Of a stretch of DNA of 64,000 nt, positions 1 to 11,747 are shown in pieces. Positions within the stretch are counted from its first letter, which is position 1; each line of letters starts with the position of its first letter. Source of the DNA: Chlorophyllum brunneum (taxonomy: Eukaryota > Basidiomycota > Agaricomycetes > Agaricales > Agaricaceae); contig OY756148.1 in NCBI GenBank assembly GCA_963576785.1, forward strand, positions 806,001 through 870,000. Reading direction: 5' to 3'. The notes under the pieces are model-generated. The model was not told the DNA's origin. It saw only the letters and a program-made list of their open reading frames with translations, and searched no databases. The translations under genes were made by a program, and so were the position numbers.

Positions 1-972
1 GTCTTAATCCGGAGGCTGCGTGGAGTGGGACGCCTTCGACCGGGAGCGATACCCCACTTCTTGATACCACCGCATCGACCAAGAGCAATGGCTCGAACTA
101 TAGCACCAGCGTCGTACGATCACATATCAGCAACACACCGTCGAAACTCAGTTCAGTATTGACCATTCGACCTACTCCAGATCCTAGCGCTACACCCCCT
201 CCTATCGAACCTCCCGTTCATACTCCAACAGACCCATCCCCGGCGAACTCTGGACCTCCAGTGATGAACGATTCGAGTACATTTTCAATTGCGACACTCG
301 ATTCATATCATACCGCTACTGGATCATCGGTCTCATCCGCACTTGCTACAGAAGGCGGGTCTACGATCAGGACTATTGATGGTAACGCGAGTACGATTAC
401 TCGTAGTAGTGGAGGAGCTGGAGGAATGCATAGGTTCACGAGTATAAAGCCTGGAACTAAACCTAGGAAAGTTTCTGCATCCGGGGCTCATGGCGCAGCA
501 GCGGCTACAGTGCAGAGTGGTATTGAGGTCGGTGCGAGTGGAGAGCATATACCCCATGGAAGTGCGATGGGTGGGTTTGTGTGGAACCCATTGGATTTGT
601 TTTTCTCGAGTGGGTTGTTGATGGCGAAATGTGACGTGTGTTATAAGAGGCTTGGATGGAGACCTGTCATGGCCTGCGATGATTGTGGTATGAAGTGAGT
701 CTCCCTATTCCATCATTTTTCCAGGCGGTGTTGACATGTTACTTTTCCTTAATAGAGCGCATGAGAAGTGCGCAGATGTGGCGCCGAAGGATTGTGGATT
801 GAGACCACAGAGACCTGTTGTACACCAGTTTTCGTCGCCGTTGATTAGTCCGTTATCAAAGGTGAAGAAGGATCCGGCGTTGACGGGTGAAGGCGCTGTG
901 AGGGATAAAGAGAGAGGAAGTCCGAAGGTGAAGACTCACGGTACTCCCATCGGTGTTGGTGGGAAGCGGTGA
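1..972 (+). CDS. C1-type zinc-finger protein, 3' end of gene
   Basis: The frame is open from the left edge, so the start lies outside the window. Two exons, 1-694 and 756-972, are joined across a 61-bp GTGAGT...TAG intron; the stop is TGA at 970-972. About 300 residues are visible. Most form a Ser/Thr/Pro-rich, probably disordered stretch. The splice then joins a cysteine/histidine cluster with the spacing C-x2-C (CDVC), C-x2-C (CDDC), x4-H, x2-C, x7-C, which is the second part of a C1 (diacylglycerol/phorbol-ester type) finger. A short Lys/Pro-rich basic tail follows. C1 fingers dock proteins on membranes or on partners. They occur in fungal protein kinase C, Rho regulators and others, and the catalytic part is not in the window, so the parent family cannot be named. 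Confidence 0.75.
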
Positions 973-1475
973 GATCGGGCGGTGCCGAGTTTTTTTTTTC
1001 ATGAGCATTACGAACATAAGACGACCTGGATTTTTTCTTTCCTCTCTTGTTTTTCTACGTATCGAATTGTGTCATTTTGTAATCGGATTGGATATCCATA
1101 TCCTTGGCATCCTTCTGTGTCTTGCAGTAGTGTACAGATCGTATGTGTGTAATGTGCGAGCGACCATCAAATGATTTGTTTGGTTAGTGACATATCAGAC
1201 TTTCTGATCGTATACGAAGTTGTCGAGGTGATACAGCCGCAGTACTTTTTAATGTCCGGGTTGACCGAGCAGTGCTAGAATATAACATCGGGGATATCAA
1301 TAACTGTCAAGATTTCATAGATATAATTGTTGGGTGATCGAATTAAACTTGCAAGAACATCACGAAGTATTGGGCGCGTACATGGATAGATAGATATAGT
1401 TCCAGGGTATGAAATCAGCTTGTTCCACATTAAGTGCTCAGGTAGTCATGGAGAAAAGGAGTAGGGAAAGTTTCT
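973..1475. other. Intergenic, two convergent gene ends
   Basis: This stretch lies between the stop of the C1-domain gene (plus) and the stop of the thioesterase gene (minus). It probably holds both 3' UTRs. I see no gene, repeat or RNA in it. Confidence 0.6.
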
Positions 1476-3539
1476 TCAACGGGTTCTGCGATCACGAATC
1501 TCGGCACTTATTTCGAGTGCACGTTTTCCTTCGAGCCATAACATCGCTTCTGCAAACAAGGTACGAAATTAGATCTTCTTAAAGTACGATGTGGGACTAC
1601 ATGAGAAGTACTTGCCTTGATAAGTCCTTGGTACAACCTTCCGAGGAATAGAGGAGTGTTGACCATGTTCCTGGGCCCATGTGAACCGAAAATCGTTGGT
1701 CGTTTGTTCAGAACCTGTTGTTACGTCAACAACATTTGCCTTGACGCCTACATGCTGTGTGTATCCGAAAAAATGGGATATGTGTAATTTTAGTTATTCA
1801 TCAAACCAGCAGTATCAGAAAGGGAGTAGATATAATTATGACACGAGAGTGGGGTAGATTTGGAAAAATAAAAATAGAAAGGGAACGTACGACGATGTTG
1901 GCATAATCTGGGCTTAAGGATGTGTAGAGGATTTGTGAGGAAAGACTGAGGATGGAACCGATAGGGACTGGACGAGCGAATGAGATGTTGTCGAGTGAAA
2001 GGAAACGGACAGGTCCGCGCGTGAACAATGCAGAATTTGTGATCCCGAGCTGAATAGCTATGATGTTAAGTTGTTATAATCATGAAAGGTTTGATGGCCA
2101 TGACGCACTTCGTAAGCGAGGCGCATGAGGTATCCACCAAAAATTTTCTGATGTACACTGGTGTGGAGCAGAATTGATGAGAATGATACGGGGTTGGAAA
2201 GGAGAAAAAAACAGCCATGCGTACTTGCGTTCCTGAGGAAACATGAGCATGTTGTTCTTGGCGATTGTATCACCCATCCAGACGCGTTCGGCACTGCTAT
2301 CTGGCTGTTCACGGCCGTACTTGAGGAAGAAAGAATGGAGATCTCTAGCCTCGGTAGAGCTTGGGGGAACGCGTGACAGGGAGCGAAGGGCAACAGCGTT
2401 GCGCCGTGTTTTCATTTCTGTTCGGCCTGTTGAGAATACCCTTGTATCGTACCATGACACGTACCTTCTCCCAGAGAGTAGAGAGCGTGCTCTTCGGGGG
2501 TCGAGATAATCAGTGGGTTGACGGGCTTGGCACCATGAGTGTTGGCATCCCTACAAACCATAGCGAATCGACCTGATGTCACCAGTCAACATAAGTTCGT
2601 CAGTGGGGGTCGACCGTGTTGATGGTATACCGATGAGAACAGTTTCTTCTGGAAGGTTTTTACCAATGGTTTCCATCTTGACAGTAACTTCCATCGAACT
2701 GCGACCAGTATAGATCACCTGGCCGCTGATTCGAAGATCTCGGGAAGGGTCGAGTGGTGCGAGCATGTCCAGCCTGAGGAGTCCATGTTAGTAGTGAGGA
2801 TGGGGATATGGGAATCAAGGCGTATACCTGTCAACGGAGGCAGTGACAATATAAAAGCCACGTTCCTGGATGCGACCTAACGTTTCAACCGTTGGGCCAA
2901 GCACATGCTTGTAAGATATTGAACCGGCAAGCGAGTCGAGGTGTTCCATGAGTCTGGTTGTAACGTTTTCGATCAATATCAGACAGATGAAGAAATTGAA
3001 ACAGGGATACTTGCTTGCCTGTGCGGATTCCACCAGTGGCGTTAGTATATTGTTCCATCAGTTCAGCGGAGGATCCGAATGGAAGTACGAGTTCGGAGTA
3101 CGAGTCGCCCATGCTTCTTGGGACCAGAGGTTCTTCGTGGACAGTTGGTGGAGGAGAATCTTGCTTCTGGCGCGGTACTGCATTGAGAAGGGCTTCAGAC
3201 CATAGGATTGGTGACCTCGTAGGCACGATCCTGATTTATGAAAAACTGGCTTAGCTCCGAGTTTGCGTATATCTGTCCGAGTATATACCTATGATATGCA
3301 GGGTTGCTACGTTCCCCTGTGACCAGGAAGAAACGCGTGAGTGCTTGTGGAGTGCAAAGTACAGTGATGGGCTTACTGACGGCCTTGAGGAGACGATCCA
3401 TGGATTTCAAGCCTCTGTCTTCTTCCTCGACAGATTTTGTGAGTGAATTCGCTAAAGCTTCATCTTGGCGGAGAGGAGTCGTCGATAAAGCCCTTGCAAG
3501 CGCGTTTGGCACGCGTTTAAAGGCACGGCAGACGGACAT
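1476..3539 (-). CDS. ACOT9-type mitochondrial acyl-CoA thioesterase (double hotdog)
   Basis: This enzyme hydrolyses acyl-CoA to free fatty acid and CoA, probably in mitochondria. I resolve 11 exons on the minus strand: 3539-3377, 3316-3289, 3230-3015, 2953-2828, 2773-2631, 2572-2465, 2417-2225, 2157-2109, 2049-1891, 1754-1616 and 1549-1476, giving 465 residues with all phases consistent. The N-terminus (MSVCRAFKRVPNALARAL) is basic and free of acidic residues, like a mitochondrial presequence; this ATG was chosen because the upstream codons in frame lack another ATG. Family segments in order: GGIRTGKLMEHLDSLAGS, FAMVCRDANTH, MFPQERNVHQKIFGGYLMR, VNISFARP-like hotdog strands, and the C-terminal YQEAMLWLEGKRALE. 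Two introns (3014-2954 and 1615-1550) start with GC, not GT; only that choice keeps the frame. Exon 2 is just 28 nt. Confidence 0.9.
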
Positions 3540-4036
3540 TGTGTGTAACTGTAGGTCCAAGATGACCGAAAGCGCTGAGGCATTGGTGGGTCGGGTCACG
3601 TGGAAAGCACTATGCTTCTCAGAGCCTGCGAGCTGTCCGAGATTTATCTTCCCATGGATTCAGCAATTAATAACTTCATTCTGACCCAAGGAATCGGTAA
3701 CACGCATCTAGGCTGGAGATGTCCGCAGCAACACCGCTTAAGGTATCGTAGACCGCAAAATAGCCGTTGCCATCAACATCTTCATTGTCCGTCGACGAAC
3801 CTTGATGATCAGTTCTGCCGTGGCTGTTCGAAAACCGGACAGAGTATATCCAATCGACACCCACTTCTTTCTTTCCTTGTTCGCTATCCCTTCACGGCGG
3901 GGTCGTCTTTCACTCCATTCGTTCCCTGGCCCCAGGACTAGGGCAACTTGAGCGTTCATACCAGCAGGCTTCTGTGTTACTTGCCTTTTCTAACTTTTCC
4001 TTCCTCTCTGGCGATTCCGCAATTCATTATCCGGCT
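3540..4036. promoter_or_regulatory. Divergent promoter region
   Basis: About 500 bp separate the start of the thioesterase (minus) from the start of the membrane-protein gene (plus), so both promoters should lie here. Short open frames exist on both strands, but none resembles a known family. No clear TATA box or named site was identified. Confidence 0.4.
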
Positions 4037-6286
4037 ATGACCAACACCACAGCCTCTATTAAGAAACAAGCGAGAGCGCTCGTACGTCGCGACCTCCTGA
4101 AAAGTCACCCCACTAACCTTTATGCAGTATTCTCGTATCATCTTGAACAGGACCACGACTGCTTTCTTTGTATTCACCTTCGTTTTCTGTCTTTCTCAGG
4201 GCATCATCCAGTCCTTTTTTTTCTCAGTCGACTCGGAATACGAAGGACTTCTTCGTGGTATCATATCAATTGTGGAGCCCGATTCCTTGGCGTACAACCT
4301 CACTTTCATTCCAACCCAGATAAACTTTGGCACTATCCCACTTCGGTTGTGCGATGACGTTGCCCCAGCTGAACAGATGATACGAGACAACTGTAGCATT
4401 ATTTTTGATACTGCTAAACCTATTGTTCCCCCGGTGAGCTGGGTACATAGTCTGTGTTATACGCTCGCTCAACGAATCCTTAGTCTCAAACGATTGTATG
4501 TCACTGCTACGACAGTCGCACGCGCTCAGCTATTGAAGACTACCCAGGTCATGAATGGTGTCAGATTTGATCAAAGAGAAGTCGAGGTCAGGGGGAAAGA
4601 CTCCTCGTCCACTTCTGTCAGCAAGACATGTGCACAAACCCTACTATATGCACATGAGCAGTATGTCCTTCTCATTTCTACAGGCATCTCATTCATTGTG
4701 CTCCAGGATCAGAAGCTTCACTAGCGAGGACTTGACTTTCATCGTACTCCAGTTTTGGCTCTTCGGAATCTCCCTAGTTGCCTCGAAGAATGATTCAGCT
4801 CCTCACCTGTAAGAGAATCGCTTGACTATGTGACGATCAATCACGACGTTCATGAATGGCAGTTGGACAGTCCTAATAGCACGCGCCCTAGTGACCGCAT
4901 GGTCAATTTACTCACTCTGGCGAACTGAAAACCTTAAAGTCATCTTTAGAATGCTGTATGCAGACGGGGGAAGTCCCTGTCACATCGATTTCTTCTCACT
5001 CTTCTTTGCGCGGCGCCTGGCATACGGGGTATGTGTGAGTTCCTGTATTGATGCCCGTACATTTACCCTCCTGTAGATTCCTGACGTAGTACTAAACGTA
5101 ATTGGCCTCCTGATTGTTTGTTGGCTCTCTTGGGACCTCCTACGGGTGAGTGGATTTACTGTTCGGAACATCAGGGGATATTGAAACGTTTATTCAGATG
5201 TATAATGTCCAAGCCATGGGGTATCTTGGGGCTCCAGAGCACATCAACCGCATCAACAAGGTCAGTGGGGGTCGACGTTTTTGCTCATCTTTCTCGGCTG
5301 ACTCACTTAACACCATTAGTTGTTCTTGGCTATCCTCTCATGCCTACAGCTGGAAGTATTCATCCTGGTAACAGCCATGGGCCTCTGGATAGACGTCCTC
5401 AAAAATACCGCAATTAACCGCATCTCGGAGCATACCACTTCATATTTGGGTGGATTCATTTTCACATCAATCGTAAGCAGATTCAATAGTCACCCCCGTT
5501 TGGTACCACCGTGACTGAATTCGTTCATATTGTTGAGGTTCTTGTCCCGTGGATCTGTTTGGTACGTTTATGTTGGTGTTAATGGCATTGATGTCGTGTT
5601 GACACCGTCTGTACTTTCCTTAGGGTTGGTATAGCATCCGACGTGAGATGAAGAAAACCGTTCTGCTGTTCTTCTTTTTGGCCCTGGCGTTAACTGTAGG
5701 GTGGTCAGCTATGTTTTATTCTTTAGTGTACAGATGGTGAGTCATACCTACCTTTTTACACCCACTTGTCGACTGAATGTGAATTGCGTGCAACAGGTCC
5801 CTCATCCATTGGCCGTTACTCGCAGGGCTGACTTGCACCTCGTTGGTCCTCGTAGTGTCAAGCACAGTGTTGACCATCATCTGTCGGCTCAATTTCGGTC
5901 GGGGTCTTAAACAGTATCGTAAGTCCCTCAGGATTCCCTCAGCCACTTCGGTGCTAAATTTCGAGTTCTTAGTGGAAGCGGAAGCTGCACTCGCCAAGTC
6001 CGGATTCTCACCAGAGGTGTTCAGGCACGACGAAGAGAAGAACGCTCCTTTCGACCTGGATATTCCGGACTCCAAGGAGTCATTAAGTCCAACGTTGCCG
6101 GAAACGAAGTATGAACAACCAATGCCAACCTACCTCGCACAACAAACAGGGGCAAGTGCGGCCTCGATACGAAAAGCGGACGCGCAGGGAGCTCCGCTTG
6201 GAGTATCGAGGCTGGCGGAGCGACCCGCAAATATGTCTGCTCAAGGCCCGCTGAAGTATGGGGTTAACTTCGGACAGTCGCTCTGA
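4037..6286 (+). CDS. Multi-pass membrane protein of unknown function
   Basis: I do not recognise a named family. The gene starts at ATG 4037 (exon 4037-4081, intron 4082-4127 with a CACTAAC branch site, next exon from 4128) and ends at TGA 6284-6286. Clear hydrophobic helices follow one another: TTAFFVFTFVFCLSQGII near the N-terminus, then FIVLQFWLFGISLV, VVLNVIGLLIVCWLSW, LFLAILSCLQLEVFILVTA, VLLFFFLALALTVGWSAMF, and WPLLAGLTCTSLVLVVSSTV, giving at least six to seven spans. Between spans 1 and 2 is a region of about 90 residues with an N-glycosylation sequon (NLT), probably lumenal. The last ~110 residues are a polar, Pro/Ala-rich tail, likely cytosolic. Around 10 introns interrupt it. One junction near 5145-5175 does not fit a normal-length intron, so either the exon model is wrong there or one base is off. 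Such proteins are common and unnamed in Agaricomycetes. Confidence 0.65.
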
Positions 6287-6963
6287 AGCCTTGTGCGCCG
6301 AGGTCATTGTTGTTACGGTCAAGTTAACTCGCATGACTGTCTTGGTCGACCACTCGTGTTATGAACTACTCAGACAGTGCTATCGGCACACTCTTCACAC
6401 TATCAAATTGTACCACGTTTGTACCCAGATATATATATTGGTGCCGCAGATCGTCTAGGTCTGTACAGAAGACCGCGATCCAGTCCACCGTGAATAGATA
6501 TTGTTATATCCAGAACTCATCGCTCTCGAAAAGAGCTGATCAAGAGTAATAGGCAGTGGCTCCCGACCTCAATTCATAGCAATGAGGGAACTGGAGAAAG
6601 GGTTCCCAGCATACACATATATGGTTCTGGTAAATATCAATCACGTCTTACTAGCGCATCCGGAGTCCTGCGCTATTTTTGTCGAAGGGCCTTCAATACA
6701 TTTTACTAGCGAGGTTATACAAAATATCGGAATGGAGTAATAAATTAGTGTGCCCGGAAATCAGTACCATGAAGCACAAACGATGGCATGGTCATCATGG
6801 TCTCGACATTTTTGGCCCCTAGACGATACCTCGCGCAGAACCGACTGTCCTCTCTTAGTGGACCTTGCATACGTCTCCGGTCCGCGACCTGGTCACTCTG
6901 AATATACAACTAAATGGATCTTCCGAAATCCCTAATTTGCTTCAACCTCCAGATTGAAATATG
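6287..6963. other. Intergenic, convergent ends
   Basis: About 680 bp between the stops of the membrane-protein gene (plus) and the transporter gene (minus). I see only short random frames. No repeat, RNA or conserved coding segment was found. Confidence 0.5.
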
Positions 6964-9098
6964 TTAGGCCTTCACATAATCCCCCTCACTCTTCTCGTAG
7001 GATGTTACCTCGGGAAGTACTGACCCTGTACTAACTTCTGGCATATCTTCCTCCCCATAAATGGTCTTGTCAACAAATGTTCCATCTGGAGGGAAAGCCA
7101 TGGAAAGGATCCAGTAAACGGCAGCAGCCACGGTAAACTTGACGGAAGTTATGAGCTAAGAGTAATATAGGATTATTTGCGGGAACAGAATGCTTACACC
7201 AAATATCCAGGAGATATGGAACATGAAAGAAGCATTTCCGACAAAAATTCCAGGATTGATATTGTGAATGAGACCAGGGAGGTTAGGAGTTACGGATAAA
7301 ATGAGCGTAACAAGAGCCCTCCAATTCTGAGAAGCAGGGATTGAGAGAATGAGGAATTCGCAATGAAGGCCGCTTACGATTCCATTCCAATACCTATACC
7401 TCCCATTGGGATCGTACATGGCAGGCACGTCCACCTTGCAGTTGTGGACTAACCAATACTGAAAATAATATCAAACTAAAATCAAGTGATTAGGCTCAGG
7501 AAGACCCACATCAACCACCATGCTGCAATTTTGTCGGTGAACAGCAAATGAAAAAAAGTAATAGAACTACGTACATGGCAGCAAAGGGACCCAAGAACAC
7601 GGTATATCCGCTTATGAATGATAAAAATTTAGGAGCTGAGGCCAAGATCTCCCAAGGGCACAATACCCAACCCCCAATAATCGCACATAAGACCTGACCC
7701 CTACGAATATTGATGTATTGTGGAAGAAGAGCAGTCATGTCGTTTGCAGCACTCAGGCTATTGGCAGAGATGTTTGTACCAAGCGTCGCGAGCATGAATG
7801 CGGGCGAGACGAAAAATGCGGCTGCGCGACTATCCCACTTATCGACAAGGCGAAGAGGATCCCAGAGGATTTTGCCATAAATTGTCTCGCTCGCGGATGT
7901 CACAGCAATACCTGGGAGCGCCGTCAGTTGAACTTACGAGGTAAGAATATGTATTTACCGATAAACGCGACGAAGGTGAAGGCCGTAGGGATAATGGCTA
8001 ACTGAATATATTGGCTGGAAATATATCAGCCCTGGCCCTTTCACAGAAAACTAATTCACGGACGTTCGCTCGGTTTTCGCATATCGCTGCTCAGATGGAT
8101 TGAGTTTGTGCGGCAGTTCCGGAATGTGAATTGTAGATAAATATTCTTACGCTGAAATCCGGTATATTAACCGACAAAGTCGCATAAAACCCAAGGGCAC
8201 TGTTCAGGGCACTTAACCACCCCCAGCTTAAGCTAGGTCCAGTAAGTTGAGAGTGGCGAGGGTCTAAGCTGACACTCGCAGGAACCTTCACGAATGCCCA
8301 GATCAATATTGCCAGCCATGCGATCGGGACGATGATGGACTTTGCGGTGAAGAGATGGCGAATGTTCTGTGGGGACACGAGCATGATTGGAAATTGTATA
8401 ACCCAGTAGAGGAAGTAGCACATGAGGCCTATTCTCATTCGGTCAACGGGCTTTAGTTTGACATGATAAGTGCAGGTACTTGCCAGCTGTCGTTATGTGT
8501 GCGTCCTCTGATAGGTGGTTGGGTATACGTGCAGTCGAGGGCCATATAGCTTTGAGCATTTGATATACGCATTCTGACCCAGTGAATGTCTGGCAGACGA
8601 AACTCAGAAGATGAATTATGACTGAACGGGTAGCGAACGCACTTGAATTCCAAACCAAAACATCGCGAGAACGATTCGACTGACAACACTGAAGTAGCTC
8701 AGCCAGAATCCAAAAGAAGACCTATTAAGGACCGGAAATGCTATATGCAGGCGAGCACCAATGATCCCATTCAAGACAACGACAATCTGGGATGGAAATT
8801 TGGTTGTCAAGGTATAGGGAGCTTTGGGGAAAGACCCACACTAATTATAACGTGCCCAAGTGCAATAGCTGCTATTGCCTGCCTCCATGATAGCCCAACC
8901 GCCAACATTGAACTTGCTAACTGCCACCCGGCAACGTTCGTAGCATCCGAAACCCATAGCAACATAGTTCAAGGTAGACCAAGTACGCCGGTGCGGAGGT
9001 ACCGGATCCATATCCTTGTTACTCCATCTTGAATTTGGGCCAAATCTCGAGTTCTCTGACTCGAGCGACCATGTTGACAGCTTGAGATAGTTGTTCAT
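6964..9098 (-). CDS. NCS1-family nucleobase/allantoin-type transporter
   Basis: This is a plasma-membrane proton symporter of the nucleobase-cation-symport-1 family, which in fungi carries uracil, cytosine/purines, allantoin, uridine or related heterocycles. The chosen start is ATG 9098-9096; the stop is TAA at 6966-6964. Family segments in order: the N-terminal WSNKDMDPVPPHRRTW block, VVLNGIIGARLHIAFPVLNR, SSFGFWLSYFSVVSR, ECVYQMLKAIWP, FLYWVIQFPIMLVSP, LNSALGFYATLSVNIPDFSR, MLATLGTNISANSLSAANDM and VLCPWEILASAPKFLSFISG, then YWLVHNCKVDVPAMYD. About 12 hydrophobic segments fit the NCS1 fold. At least ten introns; the one at 8483-8429 is GC-AG (donor GCAAGT). The substrate cannot be read from sequence alone. 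It lies 330 bp downstream of an amidohydrolase gene on the same strand. Confidence 0.88.
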
Positions 9099-9427
9099 AC
9101 TCGCGAAGAGTACCGCGAAGACGAAGGATGGAAAGCGCTCAAGAGCGGCTGTGAGAGCCTTATAATGACTAGCGCAAGACTAACTTGCCCTAACGTGACA
9201 GCGTCCACATGGATGTGCTGCCCAGACATAGATAGCGAAAGAAGACGCCGCCAGTTCCTGCTGATGAGAATTTGAACCTAAACTTTGCGTGCTGTTGTTG
9301 TCTGATGATCGATGATAATTCCCTGAATTCATTGCATATGGGTACAAAGATAATGGAATACGCGTTCAATCACCTGTATGAAACGGCCCGCGTATCATTT
9401 GGCCTACAAGTATCTCACAAAGTCCCT
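9099..9427. promoter_or_regulatory. Gap between transporter and amidohydrolase genes
   Basis: About 330 bp between the start of the transporter and the stop of the amidohydrolase, both on the minus strand. It must hold the 3' end of the amidohydrolase transcript and the transporter promoter. No specific site was recognised. Confidence 0.35.
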
Positions 9428-10913
9428 TCAAGGAGTCAAACCCAAACCGTAAAGCCTATTAGATGTATGGAAGAGTGCATTCTCCACAATGGTGACAGCC
9501 TGCGCCTCTGTCAAACTCCCTCCTTCCACCATTTCACTCAAAACCTGACGAAAAAAAAATAGGAAGCCGATGACAAAAATGAGAGACGGTGAACTCACTT
9601 CGTAGATAGCTTGGCGTGATTGCAAATTTGCCAGATAAAAAGATTCAGGCCAGTAGTGGCCATCGGCTGCGGGATGTGGTAGATACACCTTCCAAGACGC
9701 GTGTGTGGGTACTCACTTGACCACAAGATCTTCGTTGTAGGAGTAAGCTCGAGCAGTTGTCGAAGAATGGACTTCTGTCCCTGTATAGAAACCAAGGGAA
9801 AGACCTAAGAATAGAATTCAATAGAAGATCTAGACCGGCTCTGCTGGGGCCATACCTCGCCGAAGTCTAGGTATACGTTGGAGTAAACCGATGCTAGGTA
9901 TCCAGCTTCGCGAGTGTATGGGTAAGAAGAGTGCAGGAGGACAAAGATGGTGCTGGAGTAGTTCCGAATAACTTGCTGCAGCCGCGCAGGAGTCGAGAAC
10001 ATGAGGTTGATATCGTTATCACCGAGACCAGTATGGAACTGAACTATACAGAACGTCAACTATGGTCCATAATGCAACGCATTATGAATATTAACCTGGT
10101 TTTTGGTATTCGCCTGCAACTTCAAGCGTGGTTCTAACGACGAGATCGTTTAAATCTTTGTGCGCCAGGCGAATCTTGTTCTCCGCTTGTAGCATCTTGA
10201 AAACGTCCAGTAACGAGAACTTGAGGCCTGCTTGCGAAGAATACATACTGACATCGAGCCCCGTGCGGTAACAAACAATAGATTTGAAGCCTGCGACGTG
10301 TGGGTCTTTAGCATGCGCAATCAAAGCCTCTCGAATGCCAGTGGTGAAGCCACTGAGAAGAGGTACAACGTTCAAGGTATCCGTCATGAGATGTGGCTCG
10401 AGGAGCTTTCTCAGAATGAGCTTTCGTGGGTGCCATCAGGTTGGTGTTCAGTGGCACAATTGTGAAGCATACCTCTGCAACCACCTCAACGCGTACAATT
10501 CGCCGTGACTTGCTGTTAGTGAACTGATCGTGCCACGGGATGTCATAAGCAACACCATGATCATCTAGGTCATCGTCGATCAGAATGGTCTCGATGGCTG
10601 CGTCTTTGAACGAGATTTTGCAGAGTTCCTGGTAATCGTATTTTTCTCTTGCGGCCTTCACCTCTTCCCAAGTCGCGGATTCCGGTAAACCCAAGAGCTT
10701 TGCGAGCTGCGGAGTGGCAGTAAAGCAGGCAAGGGTGTGAGGTGCGTCCTTGAGCGCTGGAAAACTGGCCTCAGAGATCACGCCTTCAAAGGGTAGATCG
10801 TTTCTGTTCTGCTCGTGAAGGAGCGGGTGGGCATGGTTGTCGATGGCAGGGAAAGTTAGAGCAGCCTTACGAAGAGCTGGGAACCTATCGATGGAAATCT
10901 GGTCTGGCAACAT
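9428..10913 (-). CDS. Amidohydrolase-related metal-dependent hydrolase (TIM barrel)
   Basis: Member of the amidohydrolase-2 group, which also includes the N-terminal half of fungal FluG-type proteins. It probably hydrolyses or decarboxylates a small molecule using a bound divalent metal. Start ATG 10913-10911; stop TGA 9430-9428. The metal-binding pattern is visible: NHAH (the H-x-H pair) about 25 residues in, QFHTGLGD with the strand-5 His, LLHSSYP with the strand-6 His, and WSTDGHYWPE with the strand-8 Asp. The C-terminus (ALFHTSNRLYGL) is typical of the family. Introns recognised include 9784-side GAG|GTATGG...TTAG|GTC, CCAG|GTTAAT...TATAG, TCAA|GTGAGT...GCAG, and one after VEVVAE. The product is about 390-410 residues. 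It stands just upstream of the NCS1 transporter on the same strand, which may mean a shared substrate path. Confidence 0.85.
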
Positions 10914-11126
10914 GGGTGGGTGGCTGAAGACTGCTGCAGATACTTATAACGTTACTTCCAGTTCGCCATAAGAAGTTTGTCACATTCCGAGTTACTAAAC
11001 CCCAACAAATAATAGGGCCTGTTCAGCCTGGCCACATGCTTCTGGAAAGTGCTCCCGCACTTTGGCTCTGTTTGCCAACCCTCCCTTTATCTTATCAGAT
11101 CAACTTGCACCCCGCACCAACTTACT
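10914..11126. promoter_or_regulatory. Divergent promoter of amidohydrolase and BolA genes
   Basis: A gap of 213 bp lies between two divergently transcribed start codons. It must hold two promoters. No named element was recognised. Confidence 0.4.
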
Positions 11127-11561
11127 ATGATCTCCATTGCAAAGCTGGAAAAAGCAATCCACTCGAAATTCGTTGTTCACCATCTTGAAATCGAGGATGT
11201 ATCAAGTGGATGCGGGGAGAGTTACTCCGTGCTGCTGGTCAGCGATGTGAGCGCGTCCGAACGTTTGGAGCTCATCGTATCTCAATACCCCTAGGACTTT
11301 GAAGGCAAGAACACCCTCCAGAGACACAGAATGAGTGAGTCTCTCTCGATTACTCCTCTACGCGTTCTCCTCGAATGCATCTCTCTTTTTTCTCAGTCAA
11401 TGATGCCCTGAAGGAGGAAATTGCCCAGATGCACGCATTCTCCCAGGTGAGGGTGATGACCGGTGGTGTCTGCCAACGCCCAAACCTTTATATGGCAGAA
11501 AAACTTTACACCCAAGCAATATGAGGAATACCTTGAGAAGCAGAAGAAGGGAGCGAATTGA
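11127..11561 (+). CDS. BOL2: BolA-like protein (BOLA2/Bol2 type)
   Basis: Small partner of monothiol glutaredoxins that helps in iron-sulphur cluster delivery and iron signalling in the cytosol. Four exons (11127-11246, 11295-11334, 11397-11446, 11499-11561) give exactly 90 residues. The BolA fold is clear: HLEIEDVSSGCGESYSVLLV, then FEGKNTLQRHRMINDALKEE, then MHAFSQKNFTPKQYEEYLEK. The Cys in SGCGE and the His in QRHR and HAFS are the conserved residues that bind the cluster with glutaredoxin. No mitochondrial presequence is present, which favours the cytosolic BOLA2/Fra2 subgroup over Bol1/Bol3. Confidence 0.93.
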
Positions 11562-11747
11562 ACCCAAACCGTCTGATTGCCATCTATCACGACTCAAAGA
11601 ATGTATTTCATCTGGACACCATGCATGTGCATGTTACATACCTTTCTACACATAGAAATCAAAATACACTGCAGGTTCTGTGCTTATGTAAATCCCAACC
11701 CAAAATACTCTTTATCTCCTACTATTACCAGCCACCTTGTGATCTCA

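Noticed and set aside
3195..3300. Apparent frameshift in the thioesterase near 3230
   Set aside because: Two GT-AG introns (3376-3317 and 3288-3231) around a 28-nt exon restore the frame exactly.
3676..3959. Two short minus-strand frames between the thioesterase and membrane-protein genes
   Set aside because: They would sit in a divergent promoter, do not splice cleanly together and match no family.
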